Source: an uncultured Oscillospiraceae bacterium (lineage in GTDB: Bacteria > Bacillota > Clostridia > Oscillospirales > Oscillospiraceae). From it: a stretch of DNA of 53,250 nucleotides. Of this stretch, positions 9,832-18,191 are shown in pieces. The stretch spans positions 1 to 53,250 of the forward strand of contig CANQSJ010000018.1 of the NCBI GenBank assembly GCA_947626495.1. The letters are read 5' to 3'. A program made the position numbers and the translations under genes. The notes under the pieces were generated by a model. That model was not told the origin of the DNA. It ran no database searches and saw nothing but the letters and a program-made list of their open reading frames with translations. The number at the start of each line of letters is the position of its first letter. The stretch's first letter is position 1.

Positions 9832-11043
9832 TCATGTCCTCTGTCGCCGGGACCACTGCCTGACGGCGAGGGGGACGCACGCCAGGGCGATGGGCACCGG
9901 CACGGCGATGAGCAGATAGGGCGCCCAGACGCCCCTCCCGAGGATGTGGTATACGTCCGTGCGGTAAATGACGTTGGCGCTTCTCACCAGGGGAAGGATC
10001 TCCAGGGCGCTTTGCACCCAGCGGGGCAGATAGCCCTCCAGCAGGTCCGGCACATACACAATCGCCAGGGCGAGGACCAGCGATCGCACGCCGCTCTTCC
10101 CCCACGCCGACAAAAGCATGACGAGGCACGCGTAGCCGATCATCCCCCCAAAAACAAACGCCATCGCAAAGGCCTCCGCCTGGAGCATATTCCAGGGCGC
10201 CACGGCGAGAGGGTCGGTGACCTGGATGGGTATGTCCCACCCGTCCGTGCCCAGATAGACCAGCTGGGCCAGGAGCCGCCCTCCCGCGACGAGCGCGAAC
10301 AGCTCCGCCGTGAATGCCAGACCGCTGAAGATCCTGGCCAGGGCCAGCTTTCGCCGGCCGTACTTTGCGGCATGCAGCAGCGGGGCCGTGCCGCTGTGCC
10401 ACTCCCAGGAAAAGACGAACGCCAGCGCGAAGGCCAGGAAGGGCGCTGTCCGCCGGCCCATGCCCCCCAGAGAGCCCACCGCGTAATCCCAGCCCTGCGC
10501 CCATTCATACCGCCAGGGCGTCTCCACGCGGCTGTCCATCTCCAAAAGCATCGCCACATCCGCCGCCGTCAGCAGCCCCTCCTGCCGCTCGCGCTCCAGC
10601 CGCCGCTCCAGCGCCTGCTGCCGCCGGCCGTAAAAGTCGGTGAGCTCCGCCCCGTCCACATAGTAGATCATCGGCAGGAATGTGTCCGGATCGTCCAGAT
10701 CCGGGTACAGGACCGTGAGATACGTCTCCGCCAGGACCCAGTCCGCCTTCGACTGCAGGCCCGGATGGCCCAGTTCGTTATAATCCCGCACCATCCGCCG
10801 CAGCGTCCGTTCCGTCATTGTGTCGCCGCAGGCGGCCGCCTGCGCTTTGTACGTCCGGATCATACAATAGCCGTCGAAGTGGTTGTTGTATACGCTGGCG
10901 GCGTAGTCGGAGCTGCCGAAATCGAGCCACTGGTAGTCCAGCACACACCCCCACAGCACGCAGTACACAAAGCACAGCGCTGCGCACACCCGCACGCCGG
11001 TCCTGCGCCAAAGGCCCCTGTGTTCCAACGCGAAAAGTTCCAT
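9832..11043 (-). CDS. ABC transporter permease with large extracytoplasmic loop
   Basis: A 403-residue membrane protein. One hydrophobic segment near residue 20 is followed by a charged soluble region of about 170 residues, then five or six membrane segments to the C-terminus (for example TAPFLAFALAFVFSWEW and APYLLIAVPVPIALACVPLA). This layout fits ABC-2-type permeases. The ATG is separated by one base from the stop of the ATPase gene, so the two form one transporter. Substrate unknown; the link to an ECF sigma and a cell-wall hydrolase suggests envelope defence or lipid/peptide export, which is inference. Confidence 0.8.
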   Translation of the reverse strand: MELFALEHRGLWRRTGVRVCAALCFVYCVLWGCVLDYQWLDFGSSDYAASVYNNHFDGYCMIRTYKAQAAACGDTMTERTLRRMVRDYNELGHPGLQSKADWVLAETYLTVLYPDLDDPDTFLPMIYYVDGAELTDFYGRRQQALERRLERERQEGLLTAADVAMLLEMDSRVETPWRYEWAQGWDYAVGSLGGMGRRTAPFLAFALAFVFSWEWHSGTAPLLHAAKYGRRKLALARIFSGLAFTAELFALVAGGRLLAQLVYLGTDGWDIPIQVTDPLAVAPWNMLQAEAFAMAFVFGGMIGYACLVMLLSAWGKSGVRSLVLALAIVYVPDLLEGYLPRWVQSALEILPLVRSANVIYRTDVYHILGRGVWAPYLLIAVPVPIALACVPLAVRQWSRRQRT

Positions 11044-11044
11044 C

Positions 11045-11920
11045 CTACCGCCCCGCCTCCGACGCGCCGAAGGAATAGAGGTACGCGTCGTCCAGAGTGG
11101 GCTCGCAGGGCACGGCCCCCTCCGACGGCCGCTCCTCCGCGATGACGCGAAGCACCGCCTGTTCCCCCTCATGGCGGTAGCTGGCCACCGTGATCCGCTC
11201 CTGCCACTGCCGCGCCTGCGCCCTCGGGACCGTGATCTCCCAGACCTTCCCCCCGACCCGGCGCGCCAGTTCCAGGACCGTGCCATGGACAACGAACCTG
11301 CCGGCGTTCATCACAAACACCTGGTCCGCGATGGCCTCCACATCCGACACGATGTGGGTGGAGAGGACCACGATCTTGTCCCCGGCGTATTCCGCCAGAA
11401 GGTTCCGAAGCCGCACCCGCTCCTTGGGGTCCAGCCCCGCCATGGGCTCGTCCAGGATCAGCACCTGCGGATCGTTGAGCATCGCCTGGGCAATGCCCAC
11501 CCGCTGCCGCATGCCGCCGGAAAAGGTCCGGAGCTTCCTGCCCGCAAGCTCCTGCAGACCCAGCATGTCCACAAGCTCCCGGACGCGCCCGGCCGCCCGG
11601 TCCCGGGGGATGCCCTTGAGGGCCGCGATGTAGGACAAGAATTCCGCGACCGTGTAGGTCGGATAGTACCCGAAGTCCTGGGGCAGGTATCCCAGCACGT
11701 CCCGGTATGCCTCCCCCATGGCGGCCGCCTCCCGGCCGTTGAAGCGCACCTCCCCGGCGGTGGGCTTCAAAATGGCGCACAGCATGCGCATGAGGGTGGT
11801 CTTGCCCGCGCCGTTGGCCCCCAGAAGGCCGTAGACGCCGGCTGTCAGACTGGCGCTGACGCAGTCCACCGCGGTCTTGCCGCCAAAGCGCTTCGTCAGC
11901 CGGTCGATCGCTAGTTCCAT
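11045..11920 (-). CDS. ABC transporter ATP-binding protein
   Basis: A 291-residue cytoplasmic ATPase. Visible are Walker A (GANGAGKTT near residue 34), the Q-loop (YLPQDFGYYP), the ABC signature (FSGGMRQRVG), Walker B (VLILDEPMAGLDP) and the H-loop (LSTHIVSD). It pairs with the permease gene one base downstream. The family resembles DrrA/BcrA-type exporters. GGGAGG precedes the ATG. Confidence 0.95.
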   Translation of the reverse strand: MELAIDRLTKRFGGKTAVDCVSASLTAGVYGLLGANGAGKTTLMRMLCAILKPTAGEVRFNGREAAAMGEAYRDVLGYLPQDFGYYPTYTVAEFLSYIAALKGIPRDRAAGRVRELVDMLGLQELAGRKLRTFSGGMRQRVGIAQAMLNDPQVLILDEPMAGLDPKERVRLRNLLAEYAGDKIVVLSTHIVSDVEAIADQVFVMNAGRFVVHGTVLELARRVGGKVWEITVPRAQARQWQERITVASYRHEGEQAVLRVIAEERPSEGAVPCEPTLDDAYLYSFGASEAGR

Positions 11921-11956
11921 CTCTGTCGTCCTCCCTGTCGGTTTTGATGAACGCGG

Positions 11957-11970
11957 CCCGCCCGGGCGGG
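11957..11970. repeat. Perfect 14-base GC palindrome between two genes
   Basis: A self-complementary run of C and G between the NlpC/P60 gene and the ABC ATPase gene. No T run follows on either strand, so it may be an RNA stabiliser or a weak pause rather than a terminator. Confidence 0.5.
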
Positions 11971-11977
11971 GGACCGC

Positions 11978-12889
11978 TCACCCGTCGGTGTCATAGCGGA
12001 TATAGGGGCACTGGAGCCAGCCGGTCCAGGGCCGGTCGGCCACCTTCGTCTTCACCACGCCGCCGGCATGGGATATCGCCTCGATCGCGTATCCGTCGCC
12101 GATGTAAACGCCGATATGCCCCGCCGTGGAGTACACCAGCACCCCCGGCTCGTCCGGCATGGTGTCCATGTCGCCCTTGACGGAGGCGGCCTCCCACATG
12201 CCGTCCGTGCCGGTGTCCGGCATGCCGTTGATGTTATATCCGATGGAATCCACCGCCGGATCGTACCAGCCGTAGCTCTTGATCAGACCGACGCAGTCCG
12301 CCACCCTTCTGCCGATCCACTTCTCCCGGATGACGTCCGCATACTCCTCCAGCTCCTCCGGATACTGGGCGAATTTGCTGGCAAGCAGGTCCGGCGTCAG
12401 GATGTAGCCGAAGGTCCCCCAGACGTAGCCCCACTGGTTCTCCCAGGCCATTTTCACCCACTCCACCAGATCGTGGCTGTTTTTCGTGGACGGATCGGTA
12501 AAACCGCTGGTGTCCAGCTCCGTGGAGGTGGCCGAGCCGTATTCCACCGCGACGAACTGCCCCTCCTTCCACTCCAGCATGCTGACCCCGGACGCCTCAT
12601 CGGCGGCAGGCTGCTCCGTCTGCTCCGGAGCGGCGGCCGGGGACGCGCTCTCCGCCGCCGTCCACACGATGGCCGGTGGTGTGCCCGCCGCCGCGGCATC
12701 CGGCAAGGGCGCAGGCCGCGGCCGCAGCCGGAGATACAGGATCGTCGCGCACACGATCCCCGCCAGGACGGCAACCGTCAGCACGGCCTGTACCGCCCTG
12801 CCTCCCGCCCGTTTCGTTCTCCGGAACGCGTTCGGACGCCGGTACGGCCCGCCGTACGCTTCCCGTCGGTTTTCTCTGTCGGTATACAT
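11978..12889 (-). CDS. Membrane-anchored NlpC/P60-type cell-wall hydrolase
   Basis: A 303-residue protein. A basic N-terminus (about 30 residues) leads to one membrane helix (AVLTVAVLAGIVCATILYL), then an Ala/Pro-rich linker, then a soluble C-terminal domain. That domain has DCVGLIKSYGW, matching the catalytic-Cys block of NlpC/P60 (usually DCSGL), and later AGHIGVYIGDG with the catalytic His. Such enzymes cut peptidoglycan stem peptides outside the cell. The ATG at 12889 follows AGGAGG. It is the third gene of the sigma operon. Assignment of the domain is good; substrate is unknown. Confidence 0.8.
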   Translation of the reverse strand: MYTDRENRREAYGGPYRRPNAFRRTKRAGGRAVQAVLTVAVLAGIVCATILYLRLRPRPAPLPDAAAAGTPPAIVWTAAESASPAAAPEQTEQPAADEASGVSMLEWKEGQFVAVEYGSATSTELDTSGFTDPSTKNSHDLVEWVKMAWENQWGYVWGTFGYILTPDLLASKFAQYPEELEEYADVIREKWIGRRVADCVGLIKSYGWYDPAVDSIGYNINGMPDTGTDGMWEAASVKGDMDTMPDEPGVLVYSTAGHIGVYIGDGYAIEAISHAGGVVKTKVADRPWTGWLQCPYIRYDTDG

Positions 12890-12921
12890 CGCAACCTCCT
12901 TGTTCGCGCAGTTCGCTGTTT

Positions 12922-13695
12922 TCAGCCGACGACTCCATACATGTCCACATCCCTGCCCGCGCGGATGATATAGGCGACCTCCTTGGCGAAGAGGCCGGCA
13001 TAGGCCAGCACTGCGGCGATCCAGATCCCCAGGGCGGACACCTCGTACAGCCAGGGAAACAGGACCGAAGAGAATCGCCAGAACGCCACCGATCCCAGGG
13101 CGGCGGCGGCGCACAGCGGTCCGCCGTCCTTCACCCGCTTTCGGATGAGGGCCAGCATGGCGGTCATGCATGTCAGATAGGGCACCAGACAGTACAGAAC
13201 CATCCGTCCCAGATTTTCCCAGGAATGCCGCAGCCAGACCTCCAGTCCCAGCAGAAACGTCACGCACGTGAGCGTGGCCCCGCAGGCCAGGATCAGCCGC
13301 GCCAGGGCGAGCTGCGCCCCGGAGGTGCGGGTCGCCGCCTCCATCTCGCTCACCCGCCAGCGCTGCCCCCGAAAGAAGGTCGGTATGACCGCCAGGATGA
13401 ACAGCGGCATATACATGGGCAGCGCATAGGGGCTCAGGGGGGACGACGCGGCCACAAGGCAGGTTGCCAGCAGCACCGCTCCCTGGGGGAGCAGAAGGGC
13501 GATCCCTTCAAAGTGGAACACATCCGACAAAAAACGCCAAAAGCTGGTCCAGTCCCCCGCAGGCGCGGCCGGCTGCTGCCGCATGATCCCGACACAGCGT
13601 GCGACCGTCCGCCGGATCTGCCCGTCGTCTATCTCCTCCTGCCCGGTCCGGTCCAGATAGTCGGCGAGCCGCCTTTTCAGATCCCTATTTCCCAT
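12922..13695 (-). CDS. Membrane protein paired with ECF sigma factor, possible anti-sigma
   Basis: A 257-residue protein. About 60 soluble N-terminal residues (RRLADYLDRTGQEEID) precede roughly six hydrophobic segments. It overlaps the sigma gene by 11 bases, the usual place for an anti-sigma factor, so it may hold the sigma at the membrane. No zinc anti-sigma motif (HxxxCxxC) is visible, and the function is inferred from position only. Confidence 0.6.
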   Translation of the reverse strand: MGNRDLKRRLADYLDRTGQEEIDDGQIRRTVARCVGIMRQQPAAPAGDWTSFWRFLSDVFHFEGIALLLPQGAVLLATCLVAASSPLSPYALPMYMPLFILAVIPTFFRGQRWRVSEMEAATRTSGAQLALARLILACGATLTCVTFLLGLEVWLRHSWENLGRMVLYCLVPYLTCMTAMLALIRKRVKDGGPLCAAAALGSVAFWRFSSVLFPWLYEVSALGIWIAAVLAYAGLFAKEVAYIIRAGRDVDMYGVVG

Positions 13696-14224
13696 GGCTG
13701 ATCCCCTTCCGCATGTTTTTCAGCGCATATCGGACGCGGCTCTGGGCCGTGCGCATATCGCAGCCAGTCGCCCTGGCGATGTCCCGGTACGTCATGCCCT
13801 CCCCGAACCGCAGCACCACCGCCTCCCGCTGCTCCGGGGGCAGCGCGTCCAAAAGCCGGCGTATCTCGTCCCGGTCCTCCGTCTGCCGCAGCCCGTCGCG
13901 CTCGTCCGCCAGCCGCTCCCCCTCCTCCAGGGGGACGGGGACCGCCCGCTGCAGCTCGTCTATGCACAGCCGCCCGGCGATGGCGAAGAGATAGGCCTTG
14001 AATCTGCCGCCGCTCCTATAGCCGGGCATGGCACGAAACAGACGCAGGAAGGTCTCCTGGGTCAGATCCTCCGCTCCGTCGCCCCGCCCCAGCCGCCACC
14101 GGCAATAGCGCAGCACAGACGGGTACCAGCGGCGTATCAGCTCCTCCGCGGCGGCCTCGTCGCCCTGCCGTATTCGTTTGACCAGTTCGTCGTCGCTCAT
14201 GGGCATACTCTCTTTCTCTGCCAT
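13685..14224 (-). CDS. ECF-type RNA polymerase sigma factor
   Basis: A 179-residue sigma-70 family protein of the extracytoplasmic-function class. The region 2 block (EDLTQETFLRLFRAMPGYRS) and the region 4 helix-turn-helix (LPPEQREAVVLRFGEGMTYRDIARATGC) are clear. The ATG at 14224 gives the longest frame; internal ATGs at 14206 or 14200 lie behind a purine-rich stretch and may be the true start. First gene of a minus-strand operon with the membrane protein, the NlpC/P60 hydrolase and the ABC exporter. Confidence 0.92.
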   Translation of the reverse strand: MAEKESMPMSDDELVKRIRQGDEAAAEELIRRWYPSVLRYCRWRLGRGDGAEDLTQETFLRLFRAMPGYRSGGRFKAYLFAIAGRLCIDELQRAVPVPLEEGERLADERDGLRQTEDRDEIRRLLDALPPEQREAVVLRFGEGMTYRDIARATGCDMRTAQSRVRYALKNMRKGISHGK

Positions 14225-14283
14225 ATACTACCGAAAAAACAGGCGGAATGATTTAAGAGAACCTTAAGAAAAACATAAATTTA

Positions 14284-14311
14284 GCGCGCCCCCCGAAAAA
14301 GGGAGGCGCGC
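14284..14311 (-). terminator. Terminator of the flavin reductase-msrA-epimerase operon
   Basis: Stem of 7 bp (14284-14290 with 14305-14311) extended by 3 bp inside, followed on the minus strand by a T-rich run. It is 24 bases after the epimerase stop. Confidence 0.75.
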
Positions 14312-14334
14312 GATGGCGTGAACACTCTGTTCTC

Positions 14335-15219
14335 TTATTCAATTACCTCCACCGAGAAGGCCAGGGTCCTCTCCTCCCCCGGCGCCAGGGCGATGCTGTA
14401 GGGCTTGTCCCGGAACCGGCCCGTCTCGTCTGCGAAGGCGGCGCAGCCGTGCCAGGGCTCGATGCAGATATAGGGGGCGCACTTTCCCGGCATGGTCCAG
14501 ATGCCCAGCATGGGAAACTGCCGAAAATCCATCCGCAGGCCCCGGCCGGTGCCGCCGTGCACCAGGGACACCCCTTTGGAGCGCAGCCCCGCAAAAATGA
14601 GGGTGTCCGCCTCATCGAAGATCCTGTGGCGCAGCGCGATGGTGTCCGTGCCCCGCAGATGCGCTTCCTTCAGATATCCGCCCAGCACCCCGCCGGGGCC
14701 CACAGCCACGGAGGGGGCGTCCTCCGCCTGATCGAACACCAGCCGGTAGTCCTCGAACCGCTCCCCCGGACGCAGGGGGCAGTTGAAAGCGGTGTGGCCG
14801 CCGATGCAGTAGAGCATGGTCCCGCTGCCGGTGTTTTTCACCTTGTACACCGTCTCAAAGCCGCGCTCCGTGAGCCGATGGATCACCCGCAGCCGGAAGG
14901 GATAGGGGTACCGGGCCAGGGTCTCGGGGCTCTCCGTCAGCTCCAGCGCCGCGAAGTCCTCTCCCCTCTCCGCCAAAGTGAAGAGGGCGTCTCTGGCAAA
15001 GCCGTGGCGGGCCATGGCATATTCCCCCTCCGGGAAGCGGACCTTGCCGTCTCTCAGCGCCCCCACGATGGGGAAAAGGATGGGATTCCGCCCCGGCCAG
15101 ACCGCCGGGTCCCCCTGCCAGAGATACTCGGTGTCCTCTCCGTCCCGGAAGGAGATGAGCTCGCCGCCCCGGGTGGTCACCGCGGCGGTGAAGCGCCCCT
15201 TTTTCAGCGTGTATTCCAT
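14335..15219 (-). CDS. Aldose 1-epimerase family protein
   Basis: A 294-residue cytoplasmic protein of the galactose mutarotase-like superfamily. It opens with TTRGGELISFRDGEDTEYLWQGDP and contains NPILFPIVGAL, HGFARD and a conserved IGGHTAFNCPL block with the catalytic His. Relatives act on sugars or hexose-6-phosphates; the exact sugar is unknown. Its ATG is one base after the msrA stop, so it is the last gene of that operon. Confidence 0.88.
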   Translation of the reverse strand: MEYTLKKGRFTAAVTTRGGELISFRDGEDTEYLWQGDPAVWPGRNPILFPIVGALRDGKVRFPEGEYAMARHGFARDALFTLAERGEDFAALELTESPETLARYPYPFRLRVIHRLTERGFETVYKVKNTGSGTMLYCIGGHTAFNCPLRPGERFEDYRLVFDQAEDAPSVAVGPGGVLGGYLKEAHLRGTDTIALRHRIFDEADTLIFAGLRSKGVSLVHGGTGRGLRMDFRQFPMLGIWTMPGKCAPYICIEPWHGCAAFADETGRFRDKPYSIALAPGEERTLAFSVEVIE

Positions 15220-15220
15220 C

Positions 15221-15745
15221 TCAGGCCGTCCCGCCTCCGGGCTTAAACGCCCGCGCCGCCGCGAACAGGGCCGGACCGATGTGGCAGTAGCCGCCGGGAT
15301 TCTTCTCCAGATACTTCTGGTGGTACTCCTCCGCCGGATAGAAATTCTCCAGCGGCAGGCACTCCACCATCAGCGGCGCGTCATATTGCCGCTGCAGCGC
15401 GTCCAGCGTGGCGCGGATCACGTCCCGCTGCGCCTCGTCGGCGTAATACACCCCCGTGCGGTACTGCTCGCCGATGTCCCCGCCCTGGCGGTGATAGCTG
15501 GTGGGGTCGATGGCCTTGTAGAACTGCTCCAGCAGCTCCCGCAGGCCGATCACGTCGGCGTCGAAGGTGACCTTTACCGTCTCGGCGTGGCCGGTGCCCT
15601 CATATTTCACCTGCTCGTAGGTGGGATCGGCAGTGCGGCCGTTGGCATAGCCCACCTCCGTTTTCAGCACGCCGGTCAGGCAGTCCAGATACCGCTGGGC
15701 GCCCCAGAAGCAGCCGCCGGCGAGATAGATCTCCTCCCGCCTCAC
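15221..15745 (-). CDS. msrA: Peptide-methionine (S)-S-oxide reductase
   Basis: Repairs oxidised methionine in proteins. The 174-residue protein has the catalytic GCFWG at residues 11-15, and EGTGHAETVKV, IDPTSYHRQGGDIGEQYRTG and EEYHQKYLEKNPGGYC of the family. The start is GTG, overlapping the flavin reductase stop by four bases (GTGA). The active site is ordinary Cys, not selenocysteine, although the organism makes selenoproteins. Confidence 0.96.
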   Translation of the reverse strand: MRREEIYLAGGCFWGAQRYLDCLTGVLKTEVGYANGRTADPTYEQVKYEGTGHAETVKVTFDADVIGLRELLEQFYKAIDPTSYHRQGGDIGEQYRTGVYYADEAQRDVIRATLDALQRQYDAPLMVECLPLENFYPAEEYHQKYLEKNPGGYCHIGPALFAAARAFKPGGGTA

Positions 15746-16218
15746 TTCTCCAGCACCTCCAGCACCTGGCCGATATACATGGTGTGAGGCGCCTCGGTCT
15801 GATAGTAAAGCGCCTTCTCCTCCTCCGGAATGGCCGCGGGATCCAGATCCTGCCGGTAGATCTTCCTGCAGACCAGCGTCCGGCTGGCCTCCCGGAAGGT
15901 CACGGCCCCGTCCAGATACTCCGGCGTCAGTCCCGCGGCGGCCACCTTGTCCCCGTCCCGGCCGGAGCGGCTGCCCAGAAGGGCCAGCGCCTGCTTGTAT
16001 GCCTCCGGGAAAAAGCTGACGGTGAACCGATCATACTGATCCAGAAAATCATGCGTGTAGCGGACGGGCTTGACATATACCGTGGCCACGGGCTTTCCCC
16101 ACAGCGTGCCCAGGCCGCCCCAGCTGATGGTCATGGTGTTGAAGTGCCCCTCCTGTCCGGCGGTGACCAGCGCCCACTGGCGGTCAAAAACAGAAAAAGC
16201 GTTCACGTTCACGTCCAT
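15742..16218 (-). CDS. Flavin reductase-like FMN-binding protein
   Basis: A 158-residue protein with a split-barrel flavin-binding fold of the flavin reductase-like family: MTISWGGLGTLWGKPVATVYV and RYTHDFLDQYDRFTVSFFPE are typical. The ATG at 16218 is six bases after AGGAGG; a longer frame exists but lacks such a site. First gene of an operon with msrA and an epimerase. Function is probably electron transfer through bound FMN; the partner is unknown. Confidence 0.88.
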   Translation of the reverse strand: MDVNVNAFSVFDRQWALVTAGQEGHFNTMTISWGGLGTLWGKPVATVYVKPVRYTHDFLDQYDRFTVSFFPEAYKQALALLGSRSGRDGDKVAAAGLTPEYLDGAVTFREASRTLVCRKIYRQDLDPAAIPEEEKALYYQTEAPHTMYIGQVLEVLEK

Positions 16219-16250
16219 GTCGGATCCTCCTCTGTGTCCCATTTTTCTCT

Positions 16251-16279
16251 ATTTTATCACGCGCCGGCATCGGTTGCAA
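16251..16279 (-). promoter_or_regulatory. Promoter of the flavin reductase operon
   Basis: On the minus strand TTGCAA, a 17-base spacer and TAAAAT, 33 bases before the start codon. Confidence 0.75.
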
Positions 16280-16339
16280 GGTCCCGCGCCCGCGCTTCCC
16301 CGCCCACAAAGGACACGCCTGCCCTTGGGGAGAAAAGGA

Positions 16340-16402
16340 AGAAGAGCTTTGACTGATGGAGGAGCCCCGCCTGCGGGGATCTGACATCTTCAAAGCTCTT
16401 CT
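16340..16402 (-). terminator. Terminator of tRNA-Leu with a nested second hairpin
   Basis: Perfect 13-bp arms (16340-16352 and 16390-16402) enclose a second perfect GC hairpin (about 16365-16378). On the minus strand the outer stem is followed by a C/T-rich run, so it would end the tRNA-Leu transcript. The nested form is unusual. Confidence 0.65.
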
Positions 16403-16406
16403 GACG

Positions 16407-16493
16407 TGGTGCGGGGTATGGGACTTGAACCCACACGTCCTGACGAACACAGGCACCTCAAGCCTGCCTGTCTGCCAATTCCAGCAACCCCGC
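16407..16493 (-). tRNA. tRNA-Leu (anticodon GAG)
   Basis: An 87-base type II tRNA with encoded CCA. The acceptor stem pairs GCGGGGT with ACCCCGC. The anticodon stem is CAGGC/GCCTG around TTGAGGT, the variable arm is long, and the T-loop is GTTCAAGTC. The anticodon GAG reads CUC and CUU. Confidence 0.96.
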
Positions 16494-16508
16494 ATTTAGC
16501 GCCTGATA

Positions 16509-16536
16509 ATTATACCAGATTCATGTGGTTTGTCAA
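16509..16536 (-). promoter_or_regulatory. Promoter of tRNA-Leu
   Basis: On the minus strand TTGACA, a 16-base spacer and TATAAT, 15 bases before the tRNA 5' end. Very close to consensus. Confidence 0.88.
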
Positions 16537-16694
16537 GGCCCCGCCGGCAATTTTGCCGCCGCCCCTGTCATATCCGCCGGCGGCGCCGCTTATGATATCA
16601 CAGAATGTGCCAAGCTCCGGCGGGCCGCCCGCTGGGAATATTTTGCACGGCTCCCGCAAACAATAGCGGTACAAATCATCATGGAGGTCGTTAC

Positions 16695-17831
16695 ATGAAA
16701 CGTACAATCGCATGGGCCCTGCTCTTTCTCATCCTCCTGGGCGCCACGCCCGCCCTAGCGGCCGCCCCGCTGCGGGACGTGTCCGACCTGGGGCGGGACG
16801 GCACGGTCACCACAGCCGCCGACACGTCCGGAACCGACGCCGACCCGACCGCTGACGCCGATCCCGACGCCAGCGTCAGTCCGGCCGCCGAGACCGATTC
16901 CGAGACCGGCTCCGTTTATGCGCCCAACCACTCCATCGTCTCCGTCAGCGGCCGCACCGGCGCTGAGAGCGCGTCTCCCTCCTCCGCCGGCAGCACGTCG
17001 CCCGTGGCGGAGAACCAGCAGATCGAGACGTATCGGGGCGTGTCCGTGGGCGGCAAGCTCACCGCCCATGATCCGGACGGCGACGATCTGACCTTCGAGA
17101 TCGCCACCGAACCCATGAAGGGCACGGTGAACCTGTCCCCGGACGGCACCTTCGTCTACACCCCGAAGGAGGGCAAGCGGGGCAAGGATTACTTCGGCTT
17201 CCGGGCCACCGACAGCGCCGGCAACACCTCTCAGGAGGGCACGGTGATCATCAAACTCATCAAGCAGAAGTCCAAGGTGACCTACTCCGACCTCACCGGC
17301 AACGGCAGCGAGTACGCCGCCGTCGTCCTGACGGAGAACGGCGTGTTCACCGGCGAATACGTGGGGGACGATTACGTGTTCAACCCGGACGCGGAGGTCA
17401 CCCGGGGCGAGTTTCTGACCATGTGCATGACGGCTGCGGGCTGCGATCTGCTCAAGGGCGTCAGCTCCACCGGCTTCCGGGACGACGGGGAGATCGGCCA
17501 GTGGCTGAAGCCCTACGTGGCCACGGCGCTGATGAACGGCTATATCCAGGGCCAGTCGGGGATCTCGGGCGCCACCTTTGATCCGGCGGAGACGATCACC
17601 ATCCGGGAGGCCTGTGTCACGCTCAACTCCGTCCTGGGCGTTACCGACGTGGTCAGCGCCGCGGCCTACGTGGGCGAGGCCAACAGCCGGGAGAGCTGGG
17701 CCCAGGCAGTGGCGAACCTCACCGCCTGCGGCGTGATGATGCGCAACTGGGAGGATGTGGAAGCCGTCCTCACCCGCGCCGGCGCGGCGGAGCTGCTGGC
17801 CAACGCCATCGGCCTTGTGGGCGGAAAATAA
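16695..17831 (+). CDS. Exported protein with cadherin-like repeat and S-layer homology region
   Basis: A 378-residue secreted protein. A signal peptide (MKRTIAWALLFLILLGATPALA) is followed by an Asp/Ala/Thr-rich low-complexity stretch (about 25-100). Next is an Ig/cadherin-like 'Big_9' type domain with AHDPDGDDLTFEI and RATDSAGNTSQEG (about 105-195), then S-layer homology-type repeats with VTRGEFLTMCM, GYIQG and ITIREACVTLN (about 200-375). SLH modules bind secondary cell-wall polymers, so the protein is probably held on the cell surface. Monocistronic; ligand unknown. Confidence 0.85.
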   Translation: MKRTIAWALLFLILLGATPALAAAPLRDVSDLGRDGTVTTAADTSGTDADPTADADPDASVSPAAETDSETGSVYAPNHSIVSVSGRTGAESASPSSAGSTSPVAENQQIETYRGVSVGGKLTAHDPDGDDLTFEIATEPMKGTVNLSPDGTFVYTPKEGKRGKDYFGFRATDSAGNTSQEGTVIIKLIKQKSKVTYSDLTGNGSEYAAVVLTENGVFTGEYVGDDYVFNPDAEVTRGEFLTMCMTAAGCDLLKGVSSTGFRDDGEIGQWLKPYVATALMNGYIQGQSGISGATFDPAETITIREACVTLNSVLGVTDVVSAAAYVGEANSRESWAQAVANLTACGVMMRNWEDVEAVLTRAGAAELLANAIGLVGGK

Positions 17832-17837
17832 ACGCGG

Positions 17838-17868
17838 AAAGGGCCTGCTGAGAGCAGGCCCTTTTCCC
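17838..17868 (+). terminator. Terminator between SLH protein and glutaredoxin-like gene
   Basis: Perfect 12-bp stem (17838-17849 with 17853-17864), three-base loop and T run. It could also serve the converging minus-strand operon. Confidence 0.88.
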
Positions 17869-17881
17869 TGTATAGTTGGTT

Positions 17882-18163
17882 TCATTCCGCCAGCGCCGTG
17901 TCCAGGGCCGCCCGCAGGTGGTCCTTGCAGCTGGCGTAGCTCTCCAGAGGGCGCGCCTCATACAGCTTTTCCGTCCCGGCGAAGACGGCCGGTACATAAT
18001 AGTAATCATACCGCTCCGCTACCTGGGGCTGCCGGCTCTCCTCGATCCATTGGACCGGCACCCGCTCGTAGGCCGGATCCTCCACGGTCAATTCCTCCAG
18101 GGCCCTCCTGGCGTTGCGGCAGTAAGGGCAGTCCGCGAGATAAAACAGCGTCAGCTCTCTCAT
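17882..18163 (-). CDS. Glutaredoxin-like thiol protein
   Basis: A 93-residue thioredoxin-fold protein with the dithiol site CPYC in FYLADCPYCRNARRAL, and a cis-Pro region in YYYVPAVFAG. It probably reduces disulphides or acts as a thiol carrier. I chose the ATG at 18163, before MRELTLFY; nearby upstream ATGs are possible. It is the last gene of the uppP-ftsK-mrnC-rqcH series, 28 bases after rqcH. Confidence 0.85.
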   Translation of the reverse strand: MRELTLFYLADCPYCRNARRALEELTVEDPAYERVPVQWIEESRQPQVAERYDYYYVPAVFAGTEKLYEARPLESYASCKDHLRAALDTALAE

Positions 18164-18191
18164 GGTCGATCCCATCCTTTCTTCCAAATGC

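Noticed and set aside
7589-10504. 971-codon minus frame opposite hppA
   Set aside because: His/Gly-rich repetitive shadow of the Gly/Ala-rich pyrophosphatase.
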